64,000 nucleotides of DNA from Echeneis naucrates (taxonomy: Eukaryota; Chordata; Actinopteri; Carangiformes; Echeneidae). The DNA lies in NCBI RefSeq assembly GCF_900963305.1, contig NC_042513.1, positions 14,725,001-14,789,000 on the forward strand, in the 5' to 3' direction. Within the stretch, counting starts at the first letter, position 1. Each line of letters begins with the position of its first letter. Position numbers and translations under genes: made by a program. Shown here in pieces: positions 36,035 through 48,134 of the stretch. The notes below the pieces were generated by a model. That model worked only from the letters and a program-made list of their open reading frames with translations. It was not told the origin of the DNA and did not search any database.

Positions 36035-37150
36035 CTTACATCTTGGACACATGGACCAATGTCCATCAGCTAATTAAAAAGTTGTGTCCTCTGACAAATT
36101 TTTTGTAGTCTGAAGGTGAGCTGCCTGTAGAATCTAAAATCAGAACACACTGGGGGGAACAACAACAAGTTCACACTGTGTTAAGACTCACAATAAGCTA
36201 CTGGAGTCTCTTTAAGGAGTCTCAACAGTTCCTGCTCCACTTCGCAGAAGGAACAAGAAAGTGTCACATGACTGCTGATAACATTCAGTACATTCAGTCT
36301 CCATCATTTCACAGCAGATGTTTTGGATTTGATAACTGCTCTGACAGCCCTAACTGGGAGGTGACCAGACATTTAGTGCCACAGCGACAGTCTTGACTGA
36401 TTTAGACTTGATTTACTCTTTAATGAGGATTCATCATCAGGAATTGTGAGCTGCTTGTGACTGACATTGAATTTGGGCCCCAGAGACTCTGGATGACCGG
36501 CCAGTCGATAGCTGCTGCTTGAGAATAGTTTGAGCAGCTCTAGATGTTCCTGTCAGCTCTGATCAGTGTGATGGAGCAGAACGCTGAAGAACAAGGCAGC
36601 AATGTGTCACAAAGGTTACTGCAGTATCGGAAAGACCAATATCTGTCTTTGCTGGCTCTCAGTGTGAGAGACCATCCGGGTGGGAGTCTGTAGTGAAGCC
36701 AGCAGCTCTGTGATGTTGCTCTGCTCATTATGAACAGGAAGTCTCTGGGAGATGGACAAAACCAGAACTCCCAAATCAAGCAGTTGAGCCAGTTTAATTT
36801 ATTCTCACCTGCCCATTTTCTACTGCTTGTCTGTTTTTTGGTCACGGGGGTGCTGGAGCCAATCCCAGCTCACACTGGGTGAGGGTGGGGTCACCCTGGA
36901 CAGATCACCAGTTCATCACAGGGCCAACACACAGAGACAGACAGAGACCAACAACCACTCACACTCACATTCAGACCTACAGACAGTTTAGAGTCACCAG
37001 TTTCATCTAACCCTCTGAAATTTTCCTTTCATGATGAATAATTCTGATAATTAGCCAGAGGGGAGTGCCAATGTTTTCACTGCTGTGTGCAGGATGTTTG
37101 TTCATCTTTGATCTATGTGAATACCTTTGAATGTTGGCGACAATATTAAA
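36035..37150. repeat. Repeat R, copy 4 (3' side of gene C)
   Basis: Reverse complement of copy 2 (18,975-20,085), including the SINE part (36,808-37,005, minus orientation) and the 49-codon frame, here on the + strand starting at 36,544. A short deletion around 36,300 removes the 'cagtttaaaga' segment. Confidence 0.75.
36808..37005 (-). mobile_element. tRNA-derived SINE, 3' part (block C)
   Basis: Reverse complement of 19,120-19,315 with nearly identical text, so inherited through block duplication rather than inserted independently. Confidence 0.8.
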
Positions 37151-37249
37151 TATGATATTTATTAACAATAATTTTGCTTAAGTTGGTTGATGTGTGTTTT
37201 TTCCATGATCTCTGTAGCCTGAGTAGAAAGTGAAGTACAGCTGAATCTT

Positions 37250-38340
37250 TCTTGCTCTCTCTCACACACACACAGTGGGGATTACTGGTGTTTGTCTGTA
37301 CACATTTGTACCCATGTGTGAGTGTGTGAAAGCCTGCGGCATGTTAGACGACGGGGGCGCCTCTCAGAGCTCACTCAATTTTAGTTTTGGCCAGGGAAAT
37401 GATTTAACGTGCTGAGCTGGAGGACGAGACACTTCTGTCAAATAAACAGCAAAGGCAAAGAGAGAGAGCGAGGCCGACAAATGGGAAAGAGGGAGAAGTG
37501 ATATGTTTATGTGGAACGACCTTTCACTTGGTGTCACCAAGAACTTCCATGATGAGGCTGGAGTTGATGTTTTGATTTCTTTGTTTGTCAGCAGTTGTGA
37601 AGACGAGAAGGTCCAATCTGCATTCTGTACAGCATCTCTTCTGTGCCACTTTCTTGCAGAGCTCTCACCTCCTCTCCATTTCTGAAGGGTGTCCTTCAGT
37701 GTCCTTGAGAAAGCTTCGCTTACTATAGAACATGAAAATGTCTCATCTTTTGTATCATTTCAATGAACATGCTTCTCTTCATTGGATTTCCTTCAGGAAG
37801 TGATCTTTTATTAGACAATATAAACGAGGACATTAAGTAAACTTTGTGTCTGCGCTCCAGTGAGACCCACTAAAAAATGAGAAACTTCACTGTAGGTGTA
37901 ATAAAATAAAAAATAAAAACTGTCACACTGATTGAGAGTTATGTCAACATGCTGACATGGTATCTGTTTGTGGCTGCTATTCCTGACAGTGAGTCACCAT
38001 CCTGTCTTTAAGGTGCAGGTGTCATACTGTGAGTGTGTGGTGCCTCAGCTGAAACCGAGCAGAAGATATTTTTGGAAACACGCAAAGAGAAAATGACTAA
38101 ATAAGTTTGATAGACTTTACTGTAAATACAGTATAAAGACTTATTTTAACCTACCAGTCATCTTTGTTTTCTCAGACTTGAACTGATGGAGCTGGATGTC
38201 CATCTACAACAGACTGAAAAATCTGATGTGAAGTATTTACACAATCACGTTTTAAAAAAACTCCTGATCCAAGCTCTACTGCTCTAAGATGGTTTAATGT
38301 GCTGCCTCTTTTTGACGGAAATAAATCATCACACATTTGC
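37250..38340 (-). other. 3' flank of astacin C, non-coding
   Basis: Reversed equivalent of A 17,560-18,870. It lacks the 190-bp section shared by A and B, and keeps the 80-bp section (37,590-37,670) shared with B but lost in A. No exon recognised. Confidence 0.65.
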
Positions 38341-38350
38341 TTTAATTGAG

Positions 38351-38356
38351 TTTATT
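38351..38356 (-). terminator. Poly(A) signal of astacin C
   Basis: TTTATT on the + strand (AATAAA on the minus), in the same context as the signal of gene A at 17,534. Confidence 0.7.
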
Positions 38357-38792
38357 GAAGAAAAAACATCTCACCTAACTGCAGAGATGAAAATGAAATC
38401 ATTTATAGTAATCCAATCAGCAAAATTAAACTTGTCCACTCTGTACCTGAAAGCGAATTTATGATTTAAAAGAAACAAATCTTAAAAACTAATATAAAAG
38501 AAATAGAAAGCTAGTCCACGTTAAAAGAATGAAACATTTCCCTCAGTGTTTCAGATGAGCTGCAACAAGTTCCTCGACTGAACTTTGAGAATATGTTGAG
38601 GCTGAATGCTCAGAGAAGCTCACTCATAAGTCTGGCAGAATCTCAGGTCTCTGTATCACAGATGCACCACATTTCAGTTATTTTTAGACAGTATTTAGGA
38701 AGTGCAACAAATCTGGACCTTTGATGAAATCAGGATTTTAGCGTTGAAACACTTGGAGGCTGATATGTTCCATCTTTCATTGTTCAAGTTCT

Positions 38793-41524
38793 CTCTGGGA
38801 AAAAGACACAAACAAGTACCTGATTAAAAGATTGCAATCTTAGATTTAAAATATTTTTTGTATTTCCTGTGTGCTTACATTTGTTATCAACATATTTTAG
38901 CAGCAAAAAGTGTTTATTAGGAACTCACAGCATTGGTAGAGTTTGTTAACACGGGCGATGTCGTTCGCGGTCATGGATGTGGATTGTCCAAAATCACGGT
39001 TGGGATCCCTCTTTGCGAGGATGGTTGGGTTCCCATTTTTGGAGAAGGCAAATCTTGAAGAAAAACAAAAACACAACGTTGATGTTATATTGTGCGAAAC
39101 TCAAAAACACTCAGACACACATACTCATTATTCAATTAAAGTATTTCTGCAACTAATGTTGACCTGAATAGCTTAATTTTTTTTTATGTATTTCAATGAC
39201 AGCATGAGCTCCTGACACAATAACTTAAAATCAGTTTGGAGAATTCTGTTACAACTTTTAGCAAATGATTATTCTTGCTTTCAGACAAACAAGTAAACTA
39301 AAAAAAATTTGAGTTCACACAGGTAATGAAATAATCTTTTGTATCTTTCTATAATAAATATATATGCACATAAAAAGCTGCTTGTACTCACTTGCTGTAA
39401 TGCATGACAGAGTCGAAGTCATATGGAGTTCCAAGGTTGTTAGTCTTCACCTTGTCAAAGTTGTGTTCCCTTCCTGCACAGACAGCGAGAACAATTGAAA
39501 TACAAGCCAGCTAATTATTTATTTTATGCATGTTAGCATGTGAATGTAAATTCTCCCACTGTACCCATCCCTCACTGAGCTGCTGATACGGCTCTAGACT
39601 CTTTTTACTCTGTTTTTGTTCTAATTGTTCATACAGCTCACCTCCTACAACACAGCTTGGTTGGAAAGACAATGTAAATGTATCTGTATGCCTACATATT
39701 TTTGCCTTTGTCACTATGTGTCTGTGAGTCACACAGTAGCCACACCTTAATTCCCAGCAGCTGCTAATTCTAAGAATGACTATATGACAATAGCAAACTT
39801 TACAAATAACTCTCTTAACTCTGAAATTTGTGTCAGAACAAAATCCTCCACTGTTCTCAACACAATCCCAGAACTGTGAAGTAAAGGTTTGTGTGTGAGC
39901 TGACCTTCCTGAATATTCTCGGTGAGGATGCGGATGTGGTTGTCCCTGTCAGAGCGGACCTGCTCATGGTGGAAACCCAGAGCGTGGAGGATCTCGTGCT
40001 GCACTGTGTCAGTGAACAAACAACCATTTCTCCTCAGGGAGACCCGTTGTCTTCCACCCTGACGGCCCAGGTAGGACCAGCACCTGATTAACACACACAG
40101 ATGTAAAAAGAAAACTGTTACATTTCCAGTCTCTTGTGTTCTTGAGTCAATGGTTGATCTTTTCTGTGAGTCAATACTGACTTCAGCTCAGAGAGAAAGA
40201 AAACACAGAAACAGAAGCTGTGAAGCTGGAAGGCACTGTGCACCACAAAGCTAGATGGCAGCAAATCATTACCTTTGTGTGTGTGTGTGTGTGTTCCTAC
40301 CCAGATCCAGAGAAGAAGTAGAGATAATTCCGATCCTGCCTCCTTCTCCACATAAAGCGAATGCAGGTTGACTGGTGGAAGCTCACCAGGGTTCTGATGA
40401 TGAAGTAGCGCTCATTTCTGGCTGCAGAGACAAAGCAGAAGCTGCTTGGATGGTTTTGTCCAAAGAGGCTACTAAAGAATCACTGTGACATTGTCACTGT
40501 TAAGTGTTGAGTTAAATTGAGTAGACGTTAAAACTGAATGTGTAATTATTTAAACAGTGGAGCAGAAAATACACACTGATATTGAAGTACATCATTTCTC
40601 TGCTGGAACATTGTTGTTGTTTTGTTTGCTCCTTTTCACTACAAATGCTGCTAACGGGTTGACTCAGTTCTAAAGGTCAAAGAGCTACTTACAGTACGAG
40701 TTGGAGATACTGACAGGAATCCAAACGTAGCGTCCTGTTTTAGGCCACTTGCAGCCTGTGGCTGTGCAGGGGACTGCGTTCCTCTTCAAATTTGGCACAA
40801 TGTCACCGTAGGTCAGGCGTGTTGCTGCAGAACCAGAAACAGACATCACTTGGATTATTTTGTATTTACTTACTCAATTTTTCTACAAAAACTAACAAGC
40901 AACAGTTGTTTTCATTGTAGATTGTTCAATATATTATTATTTTGGTAATTTTATTAGTTATTTAAAGTTTGTCAATGACAAGAAAATTGTGAAAATGGCC
41001 ATTCTGACACCTTCACAGAGCTAAAAATCTTCTTTCACATTTTCCTGAATAAATCTGATCAATTATCTATCTTTACAAAGTCTCACTATATTTTCATATA
41101 TTTTCATTATAGCCATAGAAGTCACTTACATACGCCTTCATTGGCTTTTTCAATGACTGCAGAGACGGACATAGATAAGTCTGGGAAAAACAGACGACAT
41201 CAGAGATAAGGAGCAGAACTTTCATGTGAATTATCTACGTTGGGGATTTTCATATCTGGGAATTTCTCCATTATTCTGCTCACCTCTTTCACCGAGGTCA
41301 TCAGTCAGACCCTGCATGACATAAAATTGCAAGTCATTATTTTTTCTTCATATCTAATCACAAGGAAGGCCAATAAAGTCCTTTCAAAATTCAATACATG
41401 GTCAGTTTTCTTTGTCAAGCAGACATCATGAAGATGCCTGGACCTCGCGTGGTAAAAAATGTTAACTCACTGGAGGTACAGCCGTCAATGAGAAGAAGAG
41501 CAGGAAGAGGAAAACCGGAGTCAT
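38793..41524 (-). CDS. Astacin metalloprotease C (six-cysteine, hatching-enzyme/nephrosin group)
   Basis: Third paralog. Coding exons in transcription order: 41524-41471, 41311-41284, 41180-41130, 40824-40693, 40421-40301, 40083-39905, 39473-39392, 39053-38929, 38794-38793. Phases are the same, with 257 aa and the stop split over the last intron. HEILHALGFHHEQVRSDRD, SVMHYSK and all six cysteines are kept. Exon 5 differs strongly from A and B: SRNERYFIIRTL for STNE.NVI.RTL, and MWRRRQDRNYL for MWKTEQDRDYL. These are several charge-changing substitutions concentrated in about 40 codons. Elsewhere only scattered changes occur (Ala for Val in exon 3, Asn for Ser in exon 4, Ile for Val after DNH, Asp for Asn in HNF.K, Asn for Lys in KNG.PT). 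Poly(A) signal, TATA box and splice sites are intact, so it is likely functional. Confidence 0.92.
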
Positions 41525-41544
41525 GATGATGATCCTCTTTAGTT

Positions 41545-41707
41545 CTGAAAATACAGGAGAATGTCAAAAGTGTTGGTCCATTGAGGATTTTGGTGCGTGC
41601 TAAATCAGACGGATTAGAGTAGAAGAAAGTTGAGTCAGTTGAGCTTACCTGTTAGCCCAGGAGGAGGTGATGAATGCAGCAGCTGCTCAGCTCATCACTC
41701 CTTATAT
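41545..41707 (-). promoter_or_regulatory. TATA box and 5' leader region of astacin C
   Basis: TATAA at about 41,702-41,706 (minus) and donor 'gtaagct' at 41,642-41,648. The acceptor is just above 41,544. Same layout as genes A and B. Confidence 0.6.
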
Positions 41708-41709
41708 GC

Positions 41710-42640
41710 AGCTCTCACAGGGTGGAGGAATTTTTTTAGCCCCATCTGTCAGTCACTGTCAGAAAAAGTCTGCCCACAATGCTTTACAGTAAGGAGATCA
41801 TATGTAATGCAATAAATCAGCACATTGCTCATACGCAAAGCAGGTTGTTTATTGACAGAACAATGCTTCTGAACAAAGTCCTCAATGTCAAATGACGTCT
41901 TGTCCAGTTTGACGAAGAAGTCTTTGGTCTGAGAACCAGGAAACACTTTTTAATTTTTAAAGCTTCTCATAAAAGGGGACAAAAGCAAGTATTGAGGGAT
42001 CATGCCTGTCTATACTACCTGTATAGACCTGTGGATGGAAAACATTTGAACAAAAACTAGCAGTTAAAATAGAAACTTTTGAAAAAGAATGGCTTCTTTT
42101 CTCCTTCATAGACACATCTGATTGCTTTTATTATTGTTGTTTTATAATATTTTTTGATTTTATTCCAGCCAAACTACATCAAGGTCCAAAACTGAAAGAT
42201 CAAAATCAGGGAAAAGCTAAATTTGCAAACACCAAATATCTATGCAGAATAATAACAAAAACTATGATGTTTAATCATGCAATTGGAAAAAAGACTATTT
42301 TACTAATTGCCAATCATCATCTTGAAGCATTGAGCTTATTTCAATCAATCTAGTTAAAACTCTGAGTTTGCTACTCCTGTACTGAGGGAATTTCTGAGTT
42401 TTCTGCTTCAGAAAGGTCGCTAACTTGAACTCTGAGTTGTTTATTATGCTAAATGACTCTGAATCTAACCTCCTCCTCCTTACAGAACCAGAAACACTGC
42501 TTCATTTCCTCATTCTTTCTTTCAACCCATCTCACGCAAATTTAAACAACCTGACTAAACATTCGTGTTGGTTTGTTCCAGAGGCCTGCAGATATACTCT
42601 TTAGACATTTATATAGACGCTCATCATTTGTTTCTGCTTG
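41710..42640 (-). other. Upstream region of astacin C
   Basis: Reverse complement of 13,345-14,190 up to 42,525. It then continues directly into the reverse complement of 11,400-11,520 (42,530-42,640: 'ttggtttgttccagaggcct', 'gcagatatactctttagaca'). Block C thus joins the two sides of the distal copy seen in block A without containing it. Confidence 0.65.
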
Positions 42641-42649
42641 CTTCTTCTC

Positions 42650-43015
42650 ACGAATACGAAGCTGATGTGTGCCATTTGATCATTGGACTATAGCAGCCGT
42701 TGATCCTGAGTGGTGTTATTTTGAATAATTATTGCTACAAATAAATTCTGTTGTAATTTAATTCGTCGTTGTTTGTGATTATTATTATAATTGTGACAAT
42801 TGCCGGATTCACAACAGTCAGTGATCAAATTCACTCCTTTTTGTTAACCTTCTGAGACTGGATATTGATTTGGACATCGGTCCCTGGTAACAGGGTGTTG
42901 CCCCGAAATTTCCTACTTACAGTAAACATTCTTAGATATTAATAATCATTGATATTAATCACGATCCTCCAAATTCCCCCTCCTAGTGCACAACATATAT
43001 AAATAACAAATTAGT
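42650..43015. other. Block C-specific stretch
   Basis: AT-rich, without any open frame of note or match elsewhere in the window, apart from a short border shared with 33,268-33,290. Nothing recognised. Confidence 0.3.
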
Positions 43016-43019
43016 GGGT

Positions 43020-43215
43020 GATTCAGATCTTCGGGTGGCCAGGACCAAAGTGTCCTATATACAGTATTTATACAGCGTCAATTTAAAGACACACTCACTA
43101 AACACACTGATACCTGCTCCCGAAAGAGAGAAAACCATGACAGCCAAATCATGCTCCATCATTTCAGTGTCCACTGAGTTTGTTGTTAATCCAAGCTGAT
43201 CAGGCTGAACACCAC
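43020..43215. repeat. Remnant of the A/B 5' flank in block C
   Basis: Reads 'aaagtgtcctatatacagta' through 'tgatcaggctgaacacca', the reverse complement of 9,180-9,360 and a direct match to 34,420-34,620. It shows that block C once had the longer 5' flank. Confidence 0.75.
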
Positions 43216-44293
43216 ACTGTAAAATGTGATTTTACCTGTTTGTGTTATTTTAACATATTATTCTATGTCAGTAGGACAAACAGTTACTTAGGTTGTTGTA
43301 ATAACATGAAATTAAAACAGTTTTGTCATCATGTTTTTGTGCCCTCCCACTCGCCTTTCAAACCGACGCCACCAGACGCCGTCGTCTGCGACATCTTGCT
43401 GGAGTATTTTCATAATCAACTTTAAGGATTTATTCCGGTCAAACCACAGTTGGTAATTGGAGCGGTGGAAAGACGAGCCACAGTGTTTTTGTTTGTTTTT
43501 AGTTTGTTTTAGTTTTCTTTTTTATTTCTTTCAAGTTGAAATATGTTTTGTGGTGGTTTAACGAGGTAATTAAGCTAACATTAGTCTTTTATGGTGCATA
43601 ACAACATGCGAATTCAGAAGGTGTGCTGTTGCATTTTTCTGTTTAAGAAGGAAAGTAAGTGTACAAAAATTTCCTTTCTTGGAGTTTTGTGAGTTTGCGT
43701 TTATTATTAGACTAACGGTAATTAAGTTGAGAAAGCTTGTAGCACTAGCAAAGTTACCATGGCGGGGAGGGCGGTGGGGGGCATGTGGTCGGAAAATGTT
43801 CACATGTAGCCTCTTGCAGCATGTAGCTCAGTTGAATGCTGGTGAGGACACTTTCTCAAGGAAGCACCCTCCTGTTTTTTTAAGACTGTCGAGGTAAGCA
43901 CTCATTTCTAAGTTCATATAAAATGGCCTGTAGGGCCTGCATCTTTATACCTACTCAAACATACCTAATAAACATGTTTTCTGTTGACAAAAATATGCAC
44001 TCCTCTCCTTCACAAAATGGTTACTTTGAAGAGATCTTTCTAACTTGGATAAAATTGACTCCGGTGTGATACCAGGTTTGGTCTAAATCAGCAAATGGAA
44101 CTCTTTGTTTTGTGGCCCTTTAGTTGAATGTTGATAGGCAACCCTGTTTCTGTTCTTATACATGCCAGCATACATATATTACGGCTAGAATAATTAAAGA
44201 CAAAGTAGTTTTTGGTTTTTTTTTGTTTGTTTTTTTCTACAGGCCACAGATGATGAGGACATATTCACAGAGGGAATGAAATTTGTGTATGTG
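43216..44293. other. About 1.1-kb insertion in block C
   Basis: Interrupts block homology between 'ggctgaacacca' and the R fragment that begins 'tgtgatggagcagaacg'. It starts with CACTGTAAAA, a terminus common among fish DNA elements, but no matching inverted end was found. A + strand frame at 43,679-43,897 (72 aa, with AKLPWRGGRWGACGRKMF) is followed by a possible donor ('gaggtaagc' near 43,890). No family recognised. Confidence 0.4.
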
Positions 44294-44515
44294 TGATGGA
44301 GCAGAACGCTGAAGAACAAGGCAGCAATGTGTCACAAAGGTTACTGCAGTATCGGAAAGACCAATATCTGTCTTTGCTGGCTCTCAGTGTGAGAGACCAT
44401 CCGGGTGGGAGTCTGTAATGAAGCCAGCAGCTCTGTGATGTTGCTCTGCTCATTATGAACAGGAAGACAAAACCAGAACTCCCAAGTCAAGCAGTCAAGC
44501 CAGTTTTATTAAGCT
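44294..44515. repeat. Repeat R fragment, copy 5 (5' side of gene C)
   Basis: Matches 36,570-36,800 directly and 19,320-19,565 in reverse, but lacks about 13 bp of the 'tctgggagatgga' segment. It carries the MEQNAEEQGSNVSQRLL frame on the + strand. It is the outermost recognised piece of the block duplication. Confidence 0.75.
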
Positions 44516-45052
44516 TATCACAAATGTTTATTGTCATGGAGCAAAATTGACTATAGAGTGTTGTCAGTGTTGTCACTACTGTGTCCAAGATGTCTGAGTT
44601 CCCCATGATGCATTTCCTCATTTTTAACAGCTTGAACGGAGGACACAGGGGACACTCTGAGCAGTTTTTACTCTGACTCCATTCAATAATATACATTCAA
44701 TCCTTCACCGTTTTCCAATTATTTAGATGTAAGGAGTTGGTGTTTTGTGATAAATAGGCCAACAGCCAATGTTATAAGGAAACACAGCATCTGTAGTATC
44801 AGTAGTGTTTGGGAAGGGTCCTCGAGGGAGGAACAAAGTTTAGTGTCATAAGACACACTAACTGAACAGTATCAACTTCCATTACCATGCAGATGACACT
44901 CCCATGTACTTAGCAATGAAGCCAAATTAAACTAACCAGCAAGTCAGTCCTCAGACATGTCTTGCAGAAATAATGGACTGAATGACTGCCGGGGGATGTA
45001 CTGAGCACCTCTCTCTCTTTCTCCCCCCCATACATCGAGCATATATTCACAC

Positions 45053-45066
45053 ACACACACACACAC
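45053..45066. repeat. Short (CA)n tract
   Basis: A run of seven CA units within otherwise unremarkable non-coding DNA between block C and the astacin relic. Confidence 0.8.
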
Positions 45067-45210
45067 CATTTTTATTTACAGATGCACCCTCAGTGATCTC
45101 TCTCTTTAACGCTTGTTTAAAGCCATTTGTCTTTATTTTCTGAAACTTGAGTCAGTGAAGTCAGACAGCTAGATGCTGGAAGCCATGAACTAAATTGCAC
45201 TCTACATCTG

Positions 45211-45263
45211 AAACAAACAAACAAACAAACAAACAAACAAACCAAAAAAAAAAAAAAAAAAAA
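45211..45263. repeat. (AAAC)n plus poly-A tract
   Basis: Seven to eight AAAC units followed by about 20 A's. It may be the tail of a decayed retroposed element, but none was identified upstream. Confidence 0.85.
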
Positions 45264-45649
45264 TCACACAAAATTAATTTTGTTAATTTTATTGAAAAAA
45301 TATCATTTAGAATATAGAAATGAAAGCAAATTTAGTGATAAATATTTTTTTTTTTGCCAACAATCAAAATAAATCAGTGCTTCTTGATTCTGTGAGCTAC
45401 ATCAGTAACACCATCACCTACAATTGATAGCTGAAACTCAAATATATAATAAAAAATAAAAATGAAATCTCAGATGATTGATTGACCTCAGTAGATCCTC
45501 AGATCTTCAGCGACTAGCCTTGACTCTGCGAGTCCCAGCGTCACAGCCCTTCAGAAAGGTGAGAGGCGGTGATCTAAATTGGCCAATGAGTTTTGTTTGA
45601 TGCAGAGCTGGATCAAAGCACAAAAAAAAAAACAAAACAAACTTAAGAC

Positions 45650-45815
45650 AGTCAGGCAAAAGTGGGGTTTATGGAGCAATGATATGCTTCACTTCATAAA
45701 TGATATAATCTCGATGTTGCTGGTTCCTCTACATAAAGCGAATGCAGCTGGATTTGTGGGAGCTGAGGAGGGCTCTGATGATGAAGTTGCACTCATTGTC
45801 AGATGCAGAGACGAA
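45650..45815 (-). pseudogene. Relic of a fourth astacin gene (exon 5 only)
   Basis: Minus strand 45,810-45,725 reads SDNECNFIIRALLSSHKSSCIRFM followed by a stop, then RNQQHRDYI in the same frame. This aligns with exon 5 of the three intact genes (S.NE..FIIRTLVSFHQSTCIRFMW...QDRDYL). The stop stands where the others have the conserved Trp codon (TAG for TGG). The splice acceptor is damaged (CTGCAT for CTGCAG). The bases beyond, 'gaagaaaaggctgttgtg', still resemble the intron sequence next to exon 5. No other exon of this copy was found nearby. Its residues NFII are closer to copy C (YFII) than to A or B (NVI). Confidence 0.75.
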
Positions 45816-48134
45816 GAAAAGGCTGTTGTGAAGGGGGACCTCCATCAAACACGGTGCATTCCTGTTTTTTGTTTCCTTACTCACTGCAAAACTCCTACTT
45901 TTATCTTCGGCTGAAAACACATTTTCTCTCCCTCTGCCCCAATCTGAATAGTGCTGTTATCGTCTAGTAATATAACAATATCATTTAACTTTTAAATTGA
46001 ATAGATTTATTTAGAGAGATAAAACGTTCAGACTTCCACAAGATCTGATGAGAAAATTTAAAATGAAACAGAATGTATTTTTTTTTTTTTAACATCCATA
46101 ACCCAAAATAGAATGCTGCGTAATAACATATATTTGCCAAATAACTTTTCTCCATTTCTCAGTATAAATAACATTCGACGAGTGGTGGATCCTTCTTTCT
46201 GCTAACTTCATTTTTAAAGGGTCATTAGACAAATCTGAGGGGCCATGAGATAATACATAGCAGAGGAAAAAGGTTCTGTTGCATAAATTTACAAGAGAAA
46301 AAGGTAAATCAATTTCTTGTTATTATCACATATTATTAATAACGATCAGGCTTCAAAGTGGGAGCAATAGAAAAAGGGATGAGGTTAAGTTTCCTGCATT
46401 GAGAAGTAAAAAAGTTACTTATTGCACCAAGAAATGAAATGTAATGAAGTAGAAATGGAAAATGGAAAATTTTGATCAAAATGTCTGCCATGATGCATCA
46501 GCTGATTTTACATGTGGCAGTCATGTCGTGTGGAAAAGCTGTTTCAGTCGTGTGACTCTTGTAATGTTTGAGATATCAACATTTTTCCTCTTGTTTCATT
46601 CATCTGCTAGTCAATTTCACAGCTCACATATAAACTATGTCACATATCAGATTTAAGATTAGAATTTAAGAAATTTAAAAGTGGAATTTTCAGGCTTTCC
46701 TAAATCTCACGATAGGATGACAAGAAAAAGGACGCATTGCTCAGTCCCTGTGAAATGGTACAGCTTAGTCACACTGTCGTTAGGCAATCAACCTTCTAAT
46801 GCAGTCTCTGAATTAGGTAACACGTCGTTAAGTAGCGATTTCCACACGCCTTTAGACAGAGGGAGGAAGCGTAACACTGAACCACAGTAATGTAATATCA
46901 GTTGTGATTGCAGTTATCCTACTGTTAGCAAAATATTGTGACACATTATAGAAAATCATAGATATTGAAATACCTATAAAGGCTAAAAGACAGCTTCCAC
47001 ACACTACAGAGCAGGATGCAAAAAGTCCACTTCAGTTTTCAATTAAATCCCTTTCAACATCCTTTAGCCAGAGAATTTTAAAAAAGCAGCGCTTAAGCAA
47101 TTTGCGGTAGTCACAGAGATTTTCTATTGAAAATGCTCATTGTCGATATTATTCTTCTTTTGCACAATTTTTGCCCTAGTAATTAGAATCTAGTAATGCA
47201 AAATGATGTGCAGTTCAGGCATGAATTGTGTCTTTTTAACCGTAACCATTCATTCATCCTATATCCATTTCTATGTTGCCATGCTGCCTTTAACCATAGC
47301 CAGTAAACTGAGAGATGTTGGCCAGACTCTCCCCTCTCTGTTGTCATCATACCTCAACGTAAACATGTGATTCAATGAGTCCTGACACTTGAAACAGACT
47401 GGTGTTGAAACTCACAGTAGTTAGTTTGCCCTCTAGGTAGTGTCTGACTCTGCCTTCCAGTATATCCAAATATTGCTGTTGATGTGGAGCCAACATTTCA
47501 TTTGTGCTTTTTATGGCAAGCAACAAGCCCATCACCTACCACACCTTAAAATTGCAATACAATTACACCTAAATAAGATGTCAACAGATGAGTTTCAAAA
47601 GCACCACTCCTGTAGTATTCAAGAAACATCTCCAGGATGCCCTGGGACACATCAGTGTTGTGACCTGGGGTCATAAGGTGTTTCGGGTCTCACAACATCC
47701 TCCCTCGCCCAGCTGACCCAGCCGACCCAGCCGACCCAGCCAGGGTTGTTCAGGCCCCAGCTTGCGTCCCAGCAGCTATCCACAGATCAGCTCTCTTCAA
47801 CCAAAGATACCTAGTGGCTTTTTCTGTGCCCTCACTGGCAGATTGGATGACCCTTTTATTGGCTGCTCCTGTCACGCCCAACTGAATGAAGCTCTTTCAG
47901 AGAGAACATCCTGCAAATCCTCTACAGTGAACTTCTATGGGCTCATAGAATTTTTTCCAGTTTCTGCCCTGACCTGAGTTGTCAATAAAAAGAAAATTTA
48001 CCACAGAGATGGATGCAATTTGATCTTAGGAGGAGTAGTTTTAAGCTTTCTTGAAACCTTGGTTGGACTAAGGGAATAAAGGATAAATAAGCAGTTTGAT
48101 AGTAATATTGTGGTGATTAGACTGAAAAGACAGC

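Larger units (their letters stand above)
35335..44515 (-). repeat. Block C: duplicate unit carrying astacin gene C
   Basis: Its 3' flank (35,345-38,790) is the reverse complement of A 17,100-20,985, further than block B extends. Its 5' flank is homologous to A up to 42,640, with one more homologous piece at 43,020-43,215 and a final R fragment at 44,294-44,515. Unique pieces are 42,650-43,015 and 43,216-44,293. Confidence 0.85.
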
